A stretch of DNA of 64,000 nt from Odobenus rosmarus divergens (taxonomy: Eukaryota > Chordata > Mammalia > Carnivora > Odobenidae): NCBI RefSeq assembly GCF_000321225.1, contig NW_004450479.1:1951019-2015018 (forward strand), given 5' to 3'. Position numbers and translations under genes: made by a program. Positions 24,421 through 37,073 of the stretch are shown piece after piece. Every line of letters starts with the position of its first letter. The first letter of the stretch is position 1. The notes beneath the pieces were generated by a model. The model had not been told where the DNA came from and made no database searches. It worked only from the letters and a program-made list of their open reading frames with translations.

Positions 24421-24962
24421 CGGCCTCGGCCCTGTGTGTAACACATTCAATTAGATCTGACAGGAAACTCTTGTTTTCTTCTCCCAAAAGGAAAATGTTC
24501 ACAGTAATTTGGCTCAGACACTAAAGTGTGATTCCTGCTCTTTATAAGAGTTAACAGATTAATAATTTCCAGCATAGTAGCCCATTTCATTGCACCGTCT
24601 TTGCACGAATGAGGCTCAAGCGGCCTGCCTCCGTAACAGGCACCGCTGAGCGGCGCGAGCTGCCTCATATGATGGCGACATGTGTGCTCCCTCCTTCCAC
24701 TAAATGCCTTCTCCTTCAGGAATAAAAAAATTCTTATTTCCTCAGGTAGGCTCAGTGATAGGACACACAAAAAAAGAGGAGGGATCAGCAAAATATTTGA
24801 AAACAGCATTATTGTTCAAATAATCTGAAGTCTTGAAAAAAATTTCCCAAATAAAAAAAAAGTTGTATGTCAACAGGAAGACTCCAGTTTGTTTAAACTG
24901 AAAGACTGTTGCAAACACAGTTAAGCTACTGGCCCTGGCATGGCTGACTTAGAAAGTAGGGT

Positions 24963-25003
24963 TTATTTAGGGAGAGAGTGTGAGCGGGGGCAGAGGGAGA
25001 GAA
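24963..25003 (-). mobile_element. Truncated SINE fragment
   Basis: GGGAGAGAGTGTGAGCGGGG followed by CAGAGGGAGAGAATG is the complement of the SINE CT-rich middle. It abuts the next SINE tail, so one element inserted into or beside another. Confidence 0.5.
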
Positions 25004-25004
25004 T

Positions 25005-25180
25005 GTTTTTTTTAAATTAGATTTTATTTATTTTAGAGAGAGAGGGGAGGGGCAGGGGGGGGGAAGAGAGAGAGAAAGAATCTCAAGCAGACATGGGGCT
25101 CGATCCCAGGACCCTGAGATCATGACCTGAGCCGAAACCAAGAGTCGGACACTCAACTGGCTGAGCCACCCAAGGGCCCC
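25005..25180 (-). mobile_element. Can-SINE, minus strand
   Basis: T-rich tail, ATTTTATTTATTTTAGAGAG, G/A-rich middle, GGGGCTCGATCCCAGGACCC, ATCATGACCTGAGCCGAAAC and the complemented head ending GAGCCACCCAAGGGCCCC. The head carries AAGGGCCCC in place of the usual AGGCGCCCC. No clear target-site duplication. Confidence 0.92.
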
Positions 25181-26079
25181 AATAGCAGTTTTTACTGGCT
25201 GTGTTGGGCATCTCTAAGGATTCCCACAACTTAAGAGAAGTCAAGGTCTCCAGGCAAACACTTGGCACAGGGACAGCAGGACTGTCTCCCTTTCTCATCC
25301 TGCAGGGCTGTTGCCTTCTCCATCCCACGCTCTTGCAAAAGGAGAGCACATGCCAGGTGGCCAGGTGGACTGCCCTCGGTCCTAGAGTAGGAAGGCAAGG
25401 ATCTGTGGGCAGCAAAGCACAGACCAGCAAACACCCCACCCCTCAACAAGCAGCAGCAAGGCGAGTGCGGGGCACACCTCCCGAGAGAAAATATTGATGA
25501 AATCCAACCAAACAGTGCAGGAAGGCATTTGGCCGGCGTCCTCCTTCTCGGCCCACAAGTCCCAGTGCAGACGCCTGGGTCGCTGCCCCAGAAGGAACAC
25601 GGCACTAGGGGATGACGGGGAGGAGGGGGCTTTGTGAGGGCCAGAGGGTGGGCATGGAGCCCAGACAGATTAGCTCATGGCTTGGGTCCTGCATCTGGGA
25701 AGGAACACATGCACCGAAACCTTTTTAAATAAGATTATTCACAAGCTCACCAGCAGCAACATTCAGCAGTTAACACTGCACTTTTCGCTCTTGCTGAAGG
25801 CACTGCCTGCCCTCCCCACGGGGTGGTTCGGGGACAGAGTGCGGCGCACCTGAAGGGCCGCATTCTGAGGCTGGGGCCCTGCTGTCTAGGACCAGCAGAC
25901 ACACAACAGCTGAAGTGTGCAAGGAGCAAGCACTTGAGAAAACGGTGATCTATGATGTCACGTCACAGGTTCTCTCTGTTAATGTATTCAGAGTTCGCCA
26001 AACTGCGAGGTGGAGGACATGTTCCCAACTCTGACACCAACTTCCACGGGTTCCCAAAACCACGAAGGACTCTCAGAGC

Positions 26080-26330
26080 TCAGTGAAAGCTGTTACACTT
26101 GTGGTTATGGTTTATTAGAGAGAAATACAGAGAGACATTTGAGCCAGTCCAGAGAGGGATGCGCAGGGCGGAGTCCAGGAAAAGTACCAAAGGTGGGGCT
26201 TTCATGTCCCCTCCCAGCATCCACATGTGACAACATGCATGGCGCTCTGCCAACCGGGGAGCAGGGTAGGGGGCTGGGGCCTTGGTGTCCACCTCGGAGC
26301 CCTGGCTGGCCGCCTGGCTGCCCACGAGCT
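26080..26330. mobile_element. Ancient interspersed repeat, possibly LTR-type
   Basis: The order TTATGGTTTATTAGAGAGAA, GGGCGGAGTCCAGGAAAAGT, CCCTCCCAGCATCCACATGT, GACAACATGC and GCCTTGGTGTCCACC is one I recognise from a dispersed mammalian repeat of probable LTR origin. No retroviral coding sequence is present and I do not assign a family. Confidence 0.35.
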
Positions 26331-26934
26331 GAATCTGCCTCGAGGTAGACGGACACCACACTCAAGCCCCCAGCTGAAGTCATCTGTTGCCCTCTCTAGT
26401 GGTGTGGGCCCCCATCCTGAAATGACCGCATGTGGCCAGCCCCCACCGCAAACAATGATGCTCCTGTAAGGAACGGTACAGGCCTTGCCTCCGTGCCGGC
26501 CAAGTTCTTGACTACACAAACATTAATCTATTCAACATCAAAAACAAACCTATTCAGAACTAGATTTCAGATTTTGGACTCACATGCCATCCTGGGTGCA
26601 GCATCTTCACTGGACTAAAACCCCAGAGGTGCATCCACCGGAGGCTGGGCCATGTTGCACAACAGGCCTTCCAGCAAGGGGGCCTAAGGGAAGCATTGCT
26701 TGCCTTCACCACCCCTTTGGACGACAAGCCAGCACATGAGAAGAAAAAACCCAACCCGACCACTGGACAGCACAAGTCAGGGATGCAGCAGCCCCCCGAC
26801 AATGCTCTGGGCGTGGAGCCAGCACCACCTGTCTGGAAAGGACAGACTTCTGAAGGCCACCTCAGCAAGTCTGCTTCCAGAAATCAACCCTAAACTGGAC
26901 ACAAGGAATGGGGACACAAGACATGCAGTGTTTT

Positions 26935-27125
26935 ATTTACAGGGGTGAAAAGTCAGAAACTAGCAATGTTACCAAAATGAGAGAAATGAGTAAGTAAATT
27001 ATAAAACAACCACATGAAATTACTAGAAGCTAGTAGAGTGTAGCTTATGAATATTTCAACAATATGGGAAAATGTGTACTTCATAACATTAAGTAAGGAA
27101 GCAAGACAAATACCGTATAGTCATC
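26935..27125 (+). mobile_element. L1M 3'-region fragment
   Basis: GTAAGTAAATTATAAAACAA, CACATGAAATTACTAGAAGC and TTCATAACATTAAGTAAGGA then AGCAAGACAAATACCGTATAGT follow the L1M order. Old and heavily mutated. Confidence 0.5.
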
Positions 27126-30100
27126 ACCACACAGGCCGTGCAGGAAGGGAGACAGAAGACAAAGCCTCGAGATACGACCGTGGGGAGGCTCTTCCTGTCT
27201 CATGTGCCCACGCAGTCATACCTGCTGCACGGCATGCACCCCACCGGAGCAACAGGGAGCAAGCCAAACCCCCATTCCCTCGCCTCCCCGCCCCGAACCC
27301 CTGGTGCTCACGCCAGGGGAGTGGGCAGCTGGTGGGCGACAGGACTGCGCTCTTGGATGAGTCTGACCAAGGTCTATTTCCAAACCCGGACCAAGTGCAT
27401 CACTGACATGAGCCAGTACGTCTTGAATCAAGATGAGGTGGCTCAAGCTGGTTCCTCGGGGTCCGATCCCTTGGGTAAAGGAACGATGCATTCCCAGCAG
27501 CACTGAGCTTGGTGGGCGGACGACCAAGCCACTGGGACGAACAGAGGCCAATCCTTGTCAGACTAGGGTCAATGTGTATTTAGGTATTTAAAAAAATCTG
27601 CAGCTTCTGACAATCACCAGCAGATGAGTAAAGTAGGCTCTCGCTACCATCACCTGGATCCCATTGATCTCTTTTCACTAAGCTCATCGTGAAACCAGAG
27701 GCAAAGCTGCCTACAGACGGATCTCAGACCGACCTAGGGATTTTTCAAACTGACCCATCCACCCATGAGTCCAAGAAGCATCTTCTCCATGCAGAAGATG
27801 GGTGTGCATACTTGGGATGGCAGAGTGGGGCTGAGTCAACGTCCCTCACTTGTCATGTCACTGAGAATTAAATCACTTCAGAAACTTTTCATTTCTGTTT
27901 TCCTTTCCATATCAGAGCGTAGTAAAGAATGTCAAAACCCAAGACCGCATTTCATTACAGAGTTCCTTCAAACCCCCAAAGAGTTGCATTAATAATCAAG
28001 GTGGTTCTTTTAAAATTTAAATCCACAGTGTTAATCAAGGACTAACTTTTGTGAGAAAAGCATAAAAGCTGTAGTTTACGAACAGATCACTCAGCTGGGA
28101 GATGAGAAAAGCCAGCCTCTAGTCCCAGCGGTGCTGTGTCCGGGAAACTTCCAGCATCGGTTTCCCTGCTCTGGGTCACGGGAGGGACCTGTATCTGGTG
28201 CGGGGACCATAGTACTGGACCTTACGTGCAAAACAGGGACTGAAATAAAATGGGCCACACTTCAGAAGGAGACACAGCAGCCAGCAGCTCCATCCCTGAA
28301 GAATGCACGCCCCTCCCTCCAACCCTGCGAATCCGCTGACACCAGCCACTGCATGTCCCCCAACACCTGGGCTCACTTACAGCTTTCCGATTCTTGCCAG
28401 AAGTGATGCTCCGGGGTTTGCATACCCAGGTCATTAGCAGCAGACTCCAGCCCCCAGCCCGGTATACGGTGACTGCACTTCGGTATACACACCCCAATTT
28501 TGAGGAGGCCTGGAAGTACCGGGCCGGCTCTGGAATGTCGGACTACACTCCTCCTCTTGGACCATGTTCTTCCTCCCTGACAGCTGTCTTCCTACCCTCC
28601 GCCAGCTCTGCAATCAGTACCGTGGTCCCCACACCAGATACGTGTCCCTCAGCCTCTGACGTGGCCAGCCCCAACCTGGACATTGTCTCCTGGCCACCCC
28701 AGACCCTGGACCTGGTGGAGGTGGTACAGGCCGTGTTCTCATGCTGCCCTGATGGCCCCCAAGGACTAAGAAAGTGCACAAATCCACACCCTCCTGCCGA
28801 GGGGGTGAGTACGCCGCCAGCACTGTGGCACCTCCTCACTCCCTCTGTCCTCCCCAGTCTCTCGGCCTCCACTCCTAGCTGTCTCTGCCAAACACCTGCA
28901 GGGTCCTTCTGTTGTCCACAGGAAAACGAGGTAACATAAAAATCCATACCCCAGAAAACCCACCAGTCATTACAGGCAGTCTGTCCCGGCCTCGGCGTCT
29001 GTTCGTCTGCCTCCTTCCCTATCCTCTGCTCACCTGTCTTCACAGCTCGCCACCATTACTACCCCTGTCGCTCCCCGCATCCTGTTCTGACTTCAGGGGC
29101 CACACAAATTCTCTCAGAGACACAGCTCATTTGCTCTCCAACCCCCAGACTAGGGTGGCTCATGTTTCTGGCTTCCATCTGCCTTGCGCTGCCGAGCGGC
29201 TTTCTGGACCCAGGCTCGTCTGCTCAGGTTCACACTCTGCGGGGTAATGGCCCTTAGCGTACCTGTGGTCAAGACCCCGTGGGTTCTCTTTGCTACTGCA
29301 GTGTTCTCCACGACGGAGCAGCTGCCTCTACTTCCACAGATCTCACGCGGAACAAAGGAAAGCAGAGCTCTGCGGGCTGAGTGGGGCTGGCCGCTCCCTG
29401 GCCTCCTGCTGCCCATGCCCCCCCCCCCCGAGACGGCCTCTGCGAAGGCAAAAGCACCGGCAGTGGAGTCAAGCAGAACGTTCCCACTTGGCTTCAAACC
29501 ACCGATCACTGCCCAACTTGACACATTAAACTTGGAAACTGGTTCCCAGTCACTTCTCCCCCATCCCTCTGGGCAGGTCCATCACCCCGCAGCTTGACAG
29601 AACTCTGCCTGCTTCCACCTGCTCAGGGCGCTCCGTGTCCCACCTGGAGTGCCTCCCTGCCCTCCTTGTGCTAGTTCCAGCTCCGTCTTTACAAGCAAAG
29701 CTCTACCTTCACTGTCCGTAAAGACGTTCTTGCCCAAGGCAGCCTTGGTTGAGCCCCTTTTTAGTTGGAACTGAACGATGCCCTGCATCTTCATTTACTT
29801 TCTTCGGCATTCCACCAGTGACTCACCTTTGTTCCTTTTACCAATTCACCATCGATTCACAATCTAGATAACAGATTTCTTTGATACGAACTGATCACCT
29901 TACAGTGTTGGGCAGAGCGCTAAGCACTCAGCAAGCATAACACCAACAGCCCACAAATGTGATTCAGGGCACCCCCCTCTTTAAAAATTGTCCCTACACT
30001 GGCAGCTCTCTGAGGTCCTTACAGGTTGTGTGGCTGACATGGAGCTGCCCTGCCCAGACCCCTCAAGAAGGCCTGGCTGCTGGGCAGGGAGGAGGGTGGC

Positions 30101-30779
30101 ATCGGGCACCCAGGGCCCATCGCAGCTTTCAGGATGGGGTCTCCCAGCCATGGCGTGGTCCTCCCCAGTCCGTGGTGCTTCCACAGGGTGACCCGTGGTC
30201 CACAATCAGTGTGGGGCTGGTCTGCGCCACAGCTGGCTTCCTTCCCTGCCCCTACCCCTGCCACCCCCACCCACAAACCTGTGTCCCCCACAGGTGTGTA
30301 GTGTCTGCATCCCACAAACAATCAGCACAGGGGCATGGGGGAGATGTTGTGTCTTGCTTGTATTTACTCTTCTCGGGCTACTTTGTTTCTCCTGAGCTTT
30401 CTCTTTCACTAAATATACCACATTCCAGACATGTGGAACTTGCTGTTTTCAAATGGTCCATGAGCCCCTAAACCTGTGCAGACCACCCTCCTGCTCTCCT
30501 GGCTTAGGGAGCACCGAGAGTCCTCCAGTCGGCCTGCTCGCAGACAGCATCCCGGGGGGCCCCCCAGGCCTGGGGGTTGCTGCTGAGACTCCCACAGAAC
30601 TCCACAGATGCCTCCGCCAGACACGGAAGCTGCCACCCAGCCTGTCCTCAACAGGGCAGGAGCCGTCGGAGAGCGGTGCTCACGCAGTGCTCAGCACCAG
30701 CCGCTAATGTATAACAGGTGCTCCAACCATATTTGATGAGTGAAGAAATGAATCCCTCCTGAGTGATCGCAAGCTCTGT

Positions 30780-31175
30780 GTAAATAAAATGTTAAGTGAA
30801 AAACTATGGTTTGCAAGAAAATGATACAAACTCACTAAAAATACTCAAGTGATATGAAGATAACACAAATCACCCCGAATTCTATCATTTAAGAACCACT
30901 GGAAACATTCTGGTGACCATCCTCTCTTTATGCACAAAATCAAGTAATTCTGAATGAACTGAAATAATACTATGTAAAGGGATGCTACATTTTTGTTAAA
31001 AATACCCACAAAAACACTTAGAAAAAAAGGCCTGGAAGGGCAAATATGCACCAGAGCACTAACAGTGATAATCTTAGTATGGTGGAGATTATAAATGATT
31101 TAAATTCTCTTTGCTTACCTGTATTTAATAATATATCTATGCTGAAAACACGCTACTTGCATAATGAAGAAAAAT
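30780..31175. mobile_element. L1M-type 3' fragments
   Basis: The left half has AAGAACCACTGGAAACATTC then TGGTGACCATCCTCTCTTTA. The right half has GCACTAACAGTGATAATCTT then a GGTGGAGATTATAAATGATT TAAATTC and a T/A-rich end. Both are familiar L1M non-coding pieces. Orientation of the left half is uncertain. Confidence 0.5.
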
Positions 31176-32719
31176 AACTTTCGTTTTCTTTAGTAAGAGA
31201 AAGACTACAGCGAGTTTTCCTGAAAATGGAAGAGAGTTTAAAACCGTATTATCTTATAAATTTACATCCTCTCACATTCAGTTCAAATAAAGCAGGACGC
31301 ACCTCTATTTCTACTTGAAACGGTCTCATGAAAACGACGGTGCAGAGAGCCTCGGGCTGGTTCATTTGCTTTAAGTGACCTGTTGCGTAGAAATGCTCCA
31401 CGACTAAGAAAATGGGGCCATGAACCGAGCAGTTTTGTTCTAACACCAGGTCGGTACCCTGCAGCTAGATATCTGGCGGGACAAGGGCCACACGCACCAA
31501 GCAGCGGCTCCCGGCCTGAGGGGCTGTGGGAGGGGAGCCCCCGGAGTGTGCCCTGTGCGCAAGCCTTTCCTCAATCACTGAGGGCTGGGTGGAAAACAAA
31601 GTCACACATATCCACGAGATGTACACGTATACAACCGCAAGCGTTATAAAAATACAGCTGTGCGGGCACAGAACGCCCCGCGGAGTGAGGCTGGGAACCA
31701 CTGCTCTGGACAGTACGTTTTGTGAGAGCATGTGCCGCACACTGTCCTTCTCCTGAACCAAATCCAGCCACATACCTACAATACTCTTTTCCAATCTCGC
31801 CTCACTTAGAATTGTGTACAATTCAACACTCAACTATCGTCCGATTTCTTTGTCGAGTGCCGTTTGTGCTAGCCATTCGCAGGCTTCAAGTGACTCCCTC
31901 ATGTGCATGAAACCCGCGGTTTCGAGTGTGATCTCTGGGACTGGTCTGAGTGTCAGCAGTCTCACAGCCAGAAGGGAAGTCTTTCCTTTGCCTGCGCTGC
32001 AGGACAGGGTCCGAGCCAGCGGAAGGAAAGGATGGAGATGGGCCGCAGGGAGAAAGCCCGGCTGGGGACTGGACCATGACTGTGTAAACACAGAAGGCCT
32101 GGCTGCAGAGCCGCAGCTCTCCCCACGGACTTGGAGAGCCGGCCACACAGCCCCTGTGGCACTGCCTGAAGAGCTGAGTCAGCCAGGCCCCAAATCACAT
32201 CTGCAAACCCTGGGGTGTGAGGCTCCAGTCATCGCTTCAGGTTTGGGTGGTGTCACGAGTTCCCTGCATAGCAACGGCAGGTTAGGTGACTCACGTCCCC
32301 CCACTGAGAACTAGTGAGGCTGCATGTGTGTGGCTAGCAGCCTTCCTGAAGGCAAAGGAAGGCTGGCAAGCCTGCGGGGAATCATGGGGCCAAGATCAGA
32401 GAGGGAAGCCCAGGGCGTCAACTGGCATTTGGGGCTAGCTCTCTCCGAGGCGTCTGGGGATCCCAAAGCAGGACGGGGGGGCGGGGTTGGGGGGGGGCAG
32501 GACATTGAGCCGAGCGTAGTGCCCATGGGGCTGGAGGGCAGACACCGGGGTTGAGGGCCATAAGGAGGTAGAGCGCTGAGCTGGGACCCCAAGGATGAAC
32601 TGGAAGTAATCCAGACCTCACAGCCCCAAAGCATCCAAACCCTGCACACTTTCCACTTTCAGTTTGCCATGTTCACTCAGAAGTAACCAGGCACATACTG
32701 GGAAACTAAGTTGATGCTT

Positions 32720-33150
32720 GAAACCCAGAAAACTAACTGCTAAGGGAAGGAAATGGGCAAAGGATTTGTACAGCGGTGACATCAGACATGGACATCACAA
32801 TAAGTTTACCTAGTATGTTCGAGAAATTAAAAGACAAAGGAAGGCTTGGCAGAGAACCAGAAACTATAACATAAAGCCTGGAAACTCTAGAACTTCGGGA
32901 ACATGTAAACATCATACTAGTCACTCGATACATGGGTAGAAGAGCAGATGAGACAACCCTGAAAAGAGGAATGAAAAGATGGGTCAGAAAAAATACTCAG
33001 AATTAGACATAAAGAGATGAAACGTTGGGTCGTACATACAGTAGATATAATGAAAAGACCTAAAATAACCTGTTGGAGTCCCAAAAGGGGAGAACAGAGG
33101 GAATGGGACAGAAGTAATCTTCAAAGAGAATTTTCTGCAGCTGATGAAAG
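32720..33150 (+). mobile_element. L1M 5'/ORF1-region fragment (tentative)
   Basis: Adenine-rich sequence with GTTGGAGTCCCAAAAGGGGA then GAACAGAGGGAATGGGACAG and CAGCTGATGAAAGATGTTG, an order typical of old L1 5' regions. No open frame survives. Confidence 0.45.
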
Positions 33151-33159
33151 ATGTTGAGG

Positions 33160-33510
33160 CGCAGTGTCCCGGTCTGTGTGGGCTGCAGTAACAAAATACC
33201 AGACCGCCTGGCTTAACCAAATTTCATTCTCACACAGCTCTGGAGACTGGAAGTCCACGATCGGGGTGCCAGCATGGGCAGTCCTGGTGAGGACACTTTT
33301 CCCGGCTTATGGCCTGTGGCCTTCATGCTGTGTCCTCAATACGGTGGGGAGAGAGCGCTGCCGTGTCTTCTCTTCCTCTTGTCACAGGGCACTGATCCTA
33401 TCATGACTTATCTCCCACAGGCCCATCTCCAAATACTATCATGTTGGGAGTTAGGGTTTCAACATAGGACTTTTGGGGGATCACAATTCAGTCCATAGCA
33501 CTCAGGCTCA
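33160..33510 (+). repeat. Ancient dispersed repeat, family not assigned
   Basis: GGGCTGCAGTAACAAAATAC CAGACCG, CACAGCTCTGGAGACTGGAA, CCAAATACTATCATGTTGGG and AGTTAGGGTTTCAACATAGG, ending TTCAGTCCATAGCA, reproduce a common mammalian repeat almost from end to end. I recognise the sequence but not securely the family name. Confidence 0.6.
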
Positions 33511-33840
33511 AGAAATGCTATAGTCATAAAGCAGGACAAATACAAAGAATGCCCAGAGAAACACAACAAAATAAAACTGCCAAAATCCAAGAAAAGGAAA
33601 AGATTTACAATAAAGCGACAATAATCAAGACGGTGTGGTACTGGCATAAAGATCAATGTAACAGCACAGGGCAAAAGAGCTCCCCAGTTACGGCCAAATA
33701 CTTTCTGTCCAAGGCACTGTTTCAATGGGGAGAGCAATCTTTCCACAACGGTGCTGGAACAACCGGACACCCATATGGAAAAGGTAACCCTTGACTCTCA
33801 CCACACACCACGTGCAAAAATTAAATTGAAATGGACCACA

Positions 33841-34044
33841 GGGGCACCTGGGTGGCTCAGTCATTAAGCGTCTGCCTTTGGCTCAGGTCACAGTCCCGGG
33901 GACCTGGGATCGAGCCCTGCGTCGGGCTCCCGGCTCAGCGGGAAGCCTGCTTCTCCCTCTCCCTCTCCCCCTGCTTGTGTTCCCTCTCTCACTGGGTCTC
34001 TGTCAAATAAATAAATAAAATCTTAAAAAAAAAAAAAAAAAAAA
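33841..34044 (+). mobile_element. Can-SINE inserted in L1, with target-site duplication
   Basis: Full-length copy from GGGGCACCTGGGTGGCTC to an (AAATA)3 AAATCTT and 24-odd A tail. ATGGACCACA before it (33831-33840) and ATGGACCATA after it (34045-34054) form a 10-bp duplication with one mismatch. Non-standard bases (GTCACAGTCCCGGGGACC in the B-box region) distinguish it from the other copies. The same variants recur after the assembly gap. Confidence 0.96.
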
Positions 34045-34452
34045 ATGGACCATAAACTTACACATAAAAGTTAAAACTATAATCTTAGAAAAAATAGGAG
34101 AAAATCATCACAACCCTGGGGTAGGCAAAGCCTTCTTAGGTGCAACACAGAAAGTATATAAAATATGAAAGAAAAAAAGTATTAAATCACATTTTATCAA
34201 AATGAAATGCTTCTGCTCCTAGAATACTGCTGTGTAAATGAAAACTCAAGCCAGACTGATCAAAGACAGAGAGCTGACAATGACTTGTCCAACATATATA
34301 AAGGGCTCTTGAAGACAGACAACACAATTAAAACATTGGCAAGAAACATGAATATACATTGTATTAAGGAATATAAATTAATGGTCAACAGCACATGAAA
34401 AGCTGCTCAGCATATTAGTTATTAGGCAAATGTAAATTAAAACCACAGGATA

Positions 34453-34633
34453 GGGGCGCCTGGGTGGCTCAGTCAGTAAAACGTCTGCCTTCAGCTCAGG
34501 TCATGATCTTAGGGTTCTGGGATCGAGTCCCACATCAGGCTCCCTGCTCAGCGGGGAGTCTGCTTCTCCCTCTGCACCCCCCCCTTGCTCGTGTTCTCTG
34601 TCTCTCAAATAAATAAAATCTTAAAAAACAAAA
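34453..34633 (+). mobile_element. Can-SINE inserted in the same L1
   Basis: Head GGGGCGCCTGGGTGGCTC, then AGCTCAGGTCATGATCTTAG and GATCGAGTCCCACATCAGGC, a CT-rich middle with a run of C, and an AAATAAATAAAATC tail. CAGGATA flanks it on both sides. More diverged than the copy 400 bases to its left. Confidence 0.95.
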
Positions 34634-35611
34634 ACAGGATACAGCACTACACATCCACTAGGAATACCAGTGTTGATTGATGCGAATGTTGAGCGCCTGA
34701 CACACTCACGCATTACTGGCAGGAATGTAAACTGGCAGATCACTGTGGAAAACAGCTGAGAAGTTTCTGATAAAGTTTAATGCACACCTGCCAGATGACC
34801 CGGCCATTCCACCCCTACGTATCTATCCTGGGGAAACGAATACCTATTTACACACAAGGACTAGTACATGAATATCTGTAGCAGGTCGGCTGTCCATCAA
34901 CAACAGGTGGATGGATAAAAGGGCTGTGACACATACAATGGAGTGCTGCTTACACTTAAAGGGAGCGAATTACCCATACACTGAGCATGGGAAAGTCTCA
35001 AAGGCACTGTACTGAGAAGGAAGAGCTAGACACAAAAGAATCCATTATAATTTTCTATTCATATGTAGCTCTAGAAAAGACAAATCTAAAGTATGATCAG
35101 GAAAAGCAGATCAGTGGTTGCCTGGGCTTGGGAGCTAGGGTGGAGGATTAATCGGGACGAGGTACAAGAGAAATTCCGGGATACGTTTTGAGTGAAGGTG
35201 GCTCTATGGGCGTGTAAATCTGCCAAAACTCATCAAACTGTACGGAATGTAAGCTGTAGTTCAACAATGATGATTTTAAAATGAAAAATCAAATGAAGGG
35301 GGAAATTATGGCATTTTCAAACAATAAAAACAGAATTTTTCACTGGAAAACCTGCACTAAAGGGAGTTCTTTAGGTAAAGAGAAATACTCTCAGATTGAG
35401 ACGCAAGAAAGAGTGGAGGGCAACGGAAGGTGTAAACATCAGGGAGTATTAACTACAGAATATTAGTAGCATTTATGCAGATAACATATGGAGAATGAAA
35501 ATATGTGACAGTAATTGCACACAAGTCAGGAAATGAGTAAATGGCGTTTGTACTCAGGTCCTCGTATCACCTGGGAAGTCGTAAAAGTACTAATTTAGAT
35601 TTGAGTTTAAT

Positions 35612-35830
35612 AAGCCGGGGGTCACCAAGACTATGGTCTGAGGGCCAAATCCAGCCAGCGGCCTGTGTTTTTTGTTTGTTTTTTGGTCTGGCCCATGAGG
35701 TAATAATGGTCTTTACGATTTAAAGCTGATGCTAAGAATACATGACAGAGAATTTATGTGGCTTGCAAAGTCTGACACGTGTACCATCTGGCCCATAATA
35801 GAAAACACAAGTTGGCCACTGCTCTGGAGT
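35612..35830 (+). mobile_element. hAT-like DNA transposon remnant
   Basis: Starts GGGGTCACCAAGACTATGGT CTGAGGGCCAAATCCAGCC and ends ATCTGGCCCATAATAG…AGTTGGCCACTGCTC. The ends are imperfectly complementary, as in the common non-autonomous elements that begin and end with GGGTYRGCAAACT-type repeats. A short poly-T/GTTT run interrupts it. Family name not certain. Confidence 0.6.
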
Positions 35831-35884
35831 AGCCATTCATGTGCAGGAAAAGAACATAGAGTTGACAAGCTGACAGAGGGGGAG

Positions 35885-36290
35885 AAAGGAGTAAAATTCC
35901 TAAATCAACTCAAAAGAGGGGAGTGGAGGAGGAGAAAGCAAGATGGAAAAAAAGAAATGGGGGAAAACAAGAAAGCGAACAGATTTCAACTCAAGTATGC
36001 CAATTATTACATTAACTATAAAAAAGACTAGATGACTTCAATTAAAGTCAGCAATTTTCAGTCTAAATCCAAAACCAAAAGTCAGCTATGTCCTGCTAAA
36101 AAGAGATACACGTTAAATACAATATTCAGAAACATACATATTAGAATACCTGCTTAAATATATTAAGGATGAAAAACATACATTCTTGCAAACACTAACC
36201 GAAAGACAGCTACACAAACTATCCCGCCAAGTGGACTTTAGGGCAAAGGCATTATCAGAGACGAAGAGTGACATTTCTCAAAGATTTCAT
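35885..36290 (+). mobile_element. L1 ORF2 5' (endonuclease) region fragment
   Basis: AGATGACTTCAATTAAAGTC then AGCAATTTTCAGTCTAAATC, TAAAAAGAGATACACGTTAA, CTTGCAAACACTAACCGAAA and GTGGACTTTAGGGCAAAGGC follow L1 order. Sequence at 35280-35480 may belong to the same element. Confidence 0.65.
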
Positions 36291-36799
36291 TCATTCCACC
36301 ACGAAGGGGGACTTGGTTATGGCTAATTTGTCCTTCTGTAGTTCTGAAGGGCAAACCGTGTGGTCAACAGGGGGAATAGGCTTTTAATTTAAAGTAAAAT
36401 GGCAATAAATTGTCAAAATCCATTTCTGAATGAGAGGAAGAAATTGAGATACATGTATCAGCAACTTCTCTAGCAATGGGACAGGTCACAGGAAAGCCTA
36501 GCGGGACATCAGGGAATGGCAGAACAGGGATCTGGGACTGCAAACAAAAAGGGATGACCTCAGTAGCACTGGGGATGACCCAAAGTTGGACAATTAAGGA
36601 TCTGTGTGCCCAGGTCCCCAGTAAACAGTAGAGGCTGTCAGACTTGTAAAACCACGCCCAGTAAAAGAAATGCATTTTGCACGGTGATCTAGTATACACA
36701 CATACAACCATAGGTGAATATACATATTCAAACAATAGAAGTAAAGAACATTCGTGTTACTGGGAAAACAATGACATTTTCTATCTTTTTTTCTTTTTT

Positions 36800-36885
36800 A
36801 ATGGAGATTGTGGCCCACCAAACTGATTTCATAGCCACTAATAAACCATGACCTGCAGTTTAAAAATATGGACTTAAATGAAGCT
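36800..36885 (+). mobile_element. Possible hAT-Charlie remnant
   Basis: TTGTGGCCCACCAAACTGAT TTCATAGCCACTAATAAACC followed by ATGACCTGCAGTTTAAAAAT resembles a common short hAT-derived repeat of mammals. Only about 85 bases, so the assignment is tentative. Confidence 0.4.
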
Positions 36886-37073
36886 CTTGTTAATTTCCCC
36901 AGGAGGCTATCAGCTCAGGATTATCCAAATGGTTCGATGGTGAACATAGCTCCCCAGGGATGTTAGAAATCAGAAAATCACACAATTCTACCTCTAAATA
37001 GCTGGCTGATTTTTTTTTTTTTAAACCCACACAGACAGCTTGTTTTCTAATGATTTTTAAAACTCTGTACTGA

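Larger units (their letters stand above)
33545..35275 (+). mobile_element. L1 ORF2 C-terminal/3' part, split by two SINEs
   Basis: Left piece (33545-33840): ACAATAATCAAGACGGTGTG GTACTGGCATAAA. Middle piece (34055-34452): the ATATATAAAGGGCTCTTGAA and AAAAGCTGCTCAGCAT motifs. Right piece (34634-35275): ACTGGCAGGAATGTAAACTG, ATGACCCGGCCATTCCACCC and the L1 3' end (CAAAACTCATCAAACTGTAC). The order is collinear, so this is one old element disrupted by later SINE insertions. Stops and frameshifts throughout. Confidence 0.88.

Noticed and set aside
28394..29043. Opposed 181- and 166-codon open frames
   Set aside because: Mutually overlapping antisense frames in C-rich intron DNA; neither resembles a known protein.
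31249..31446. 65-codon minus-strand frame with protein-like composition
   Set aside because: It does not match Raptor or another family I recognise and lacks splice sites that would join the RPTOR frame.
33545..35275. Possible active L1 ORF2
   Set aside because: Only the C-terminal part is present, with many stops, frameshifts and two SINE insertions.
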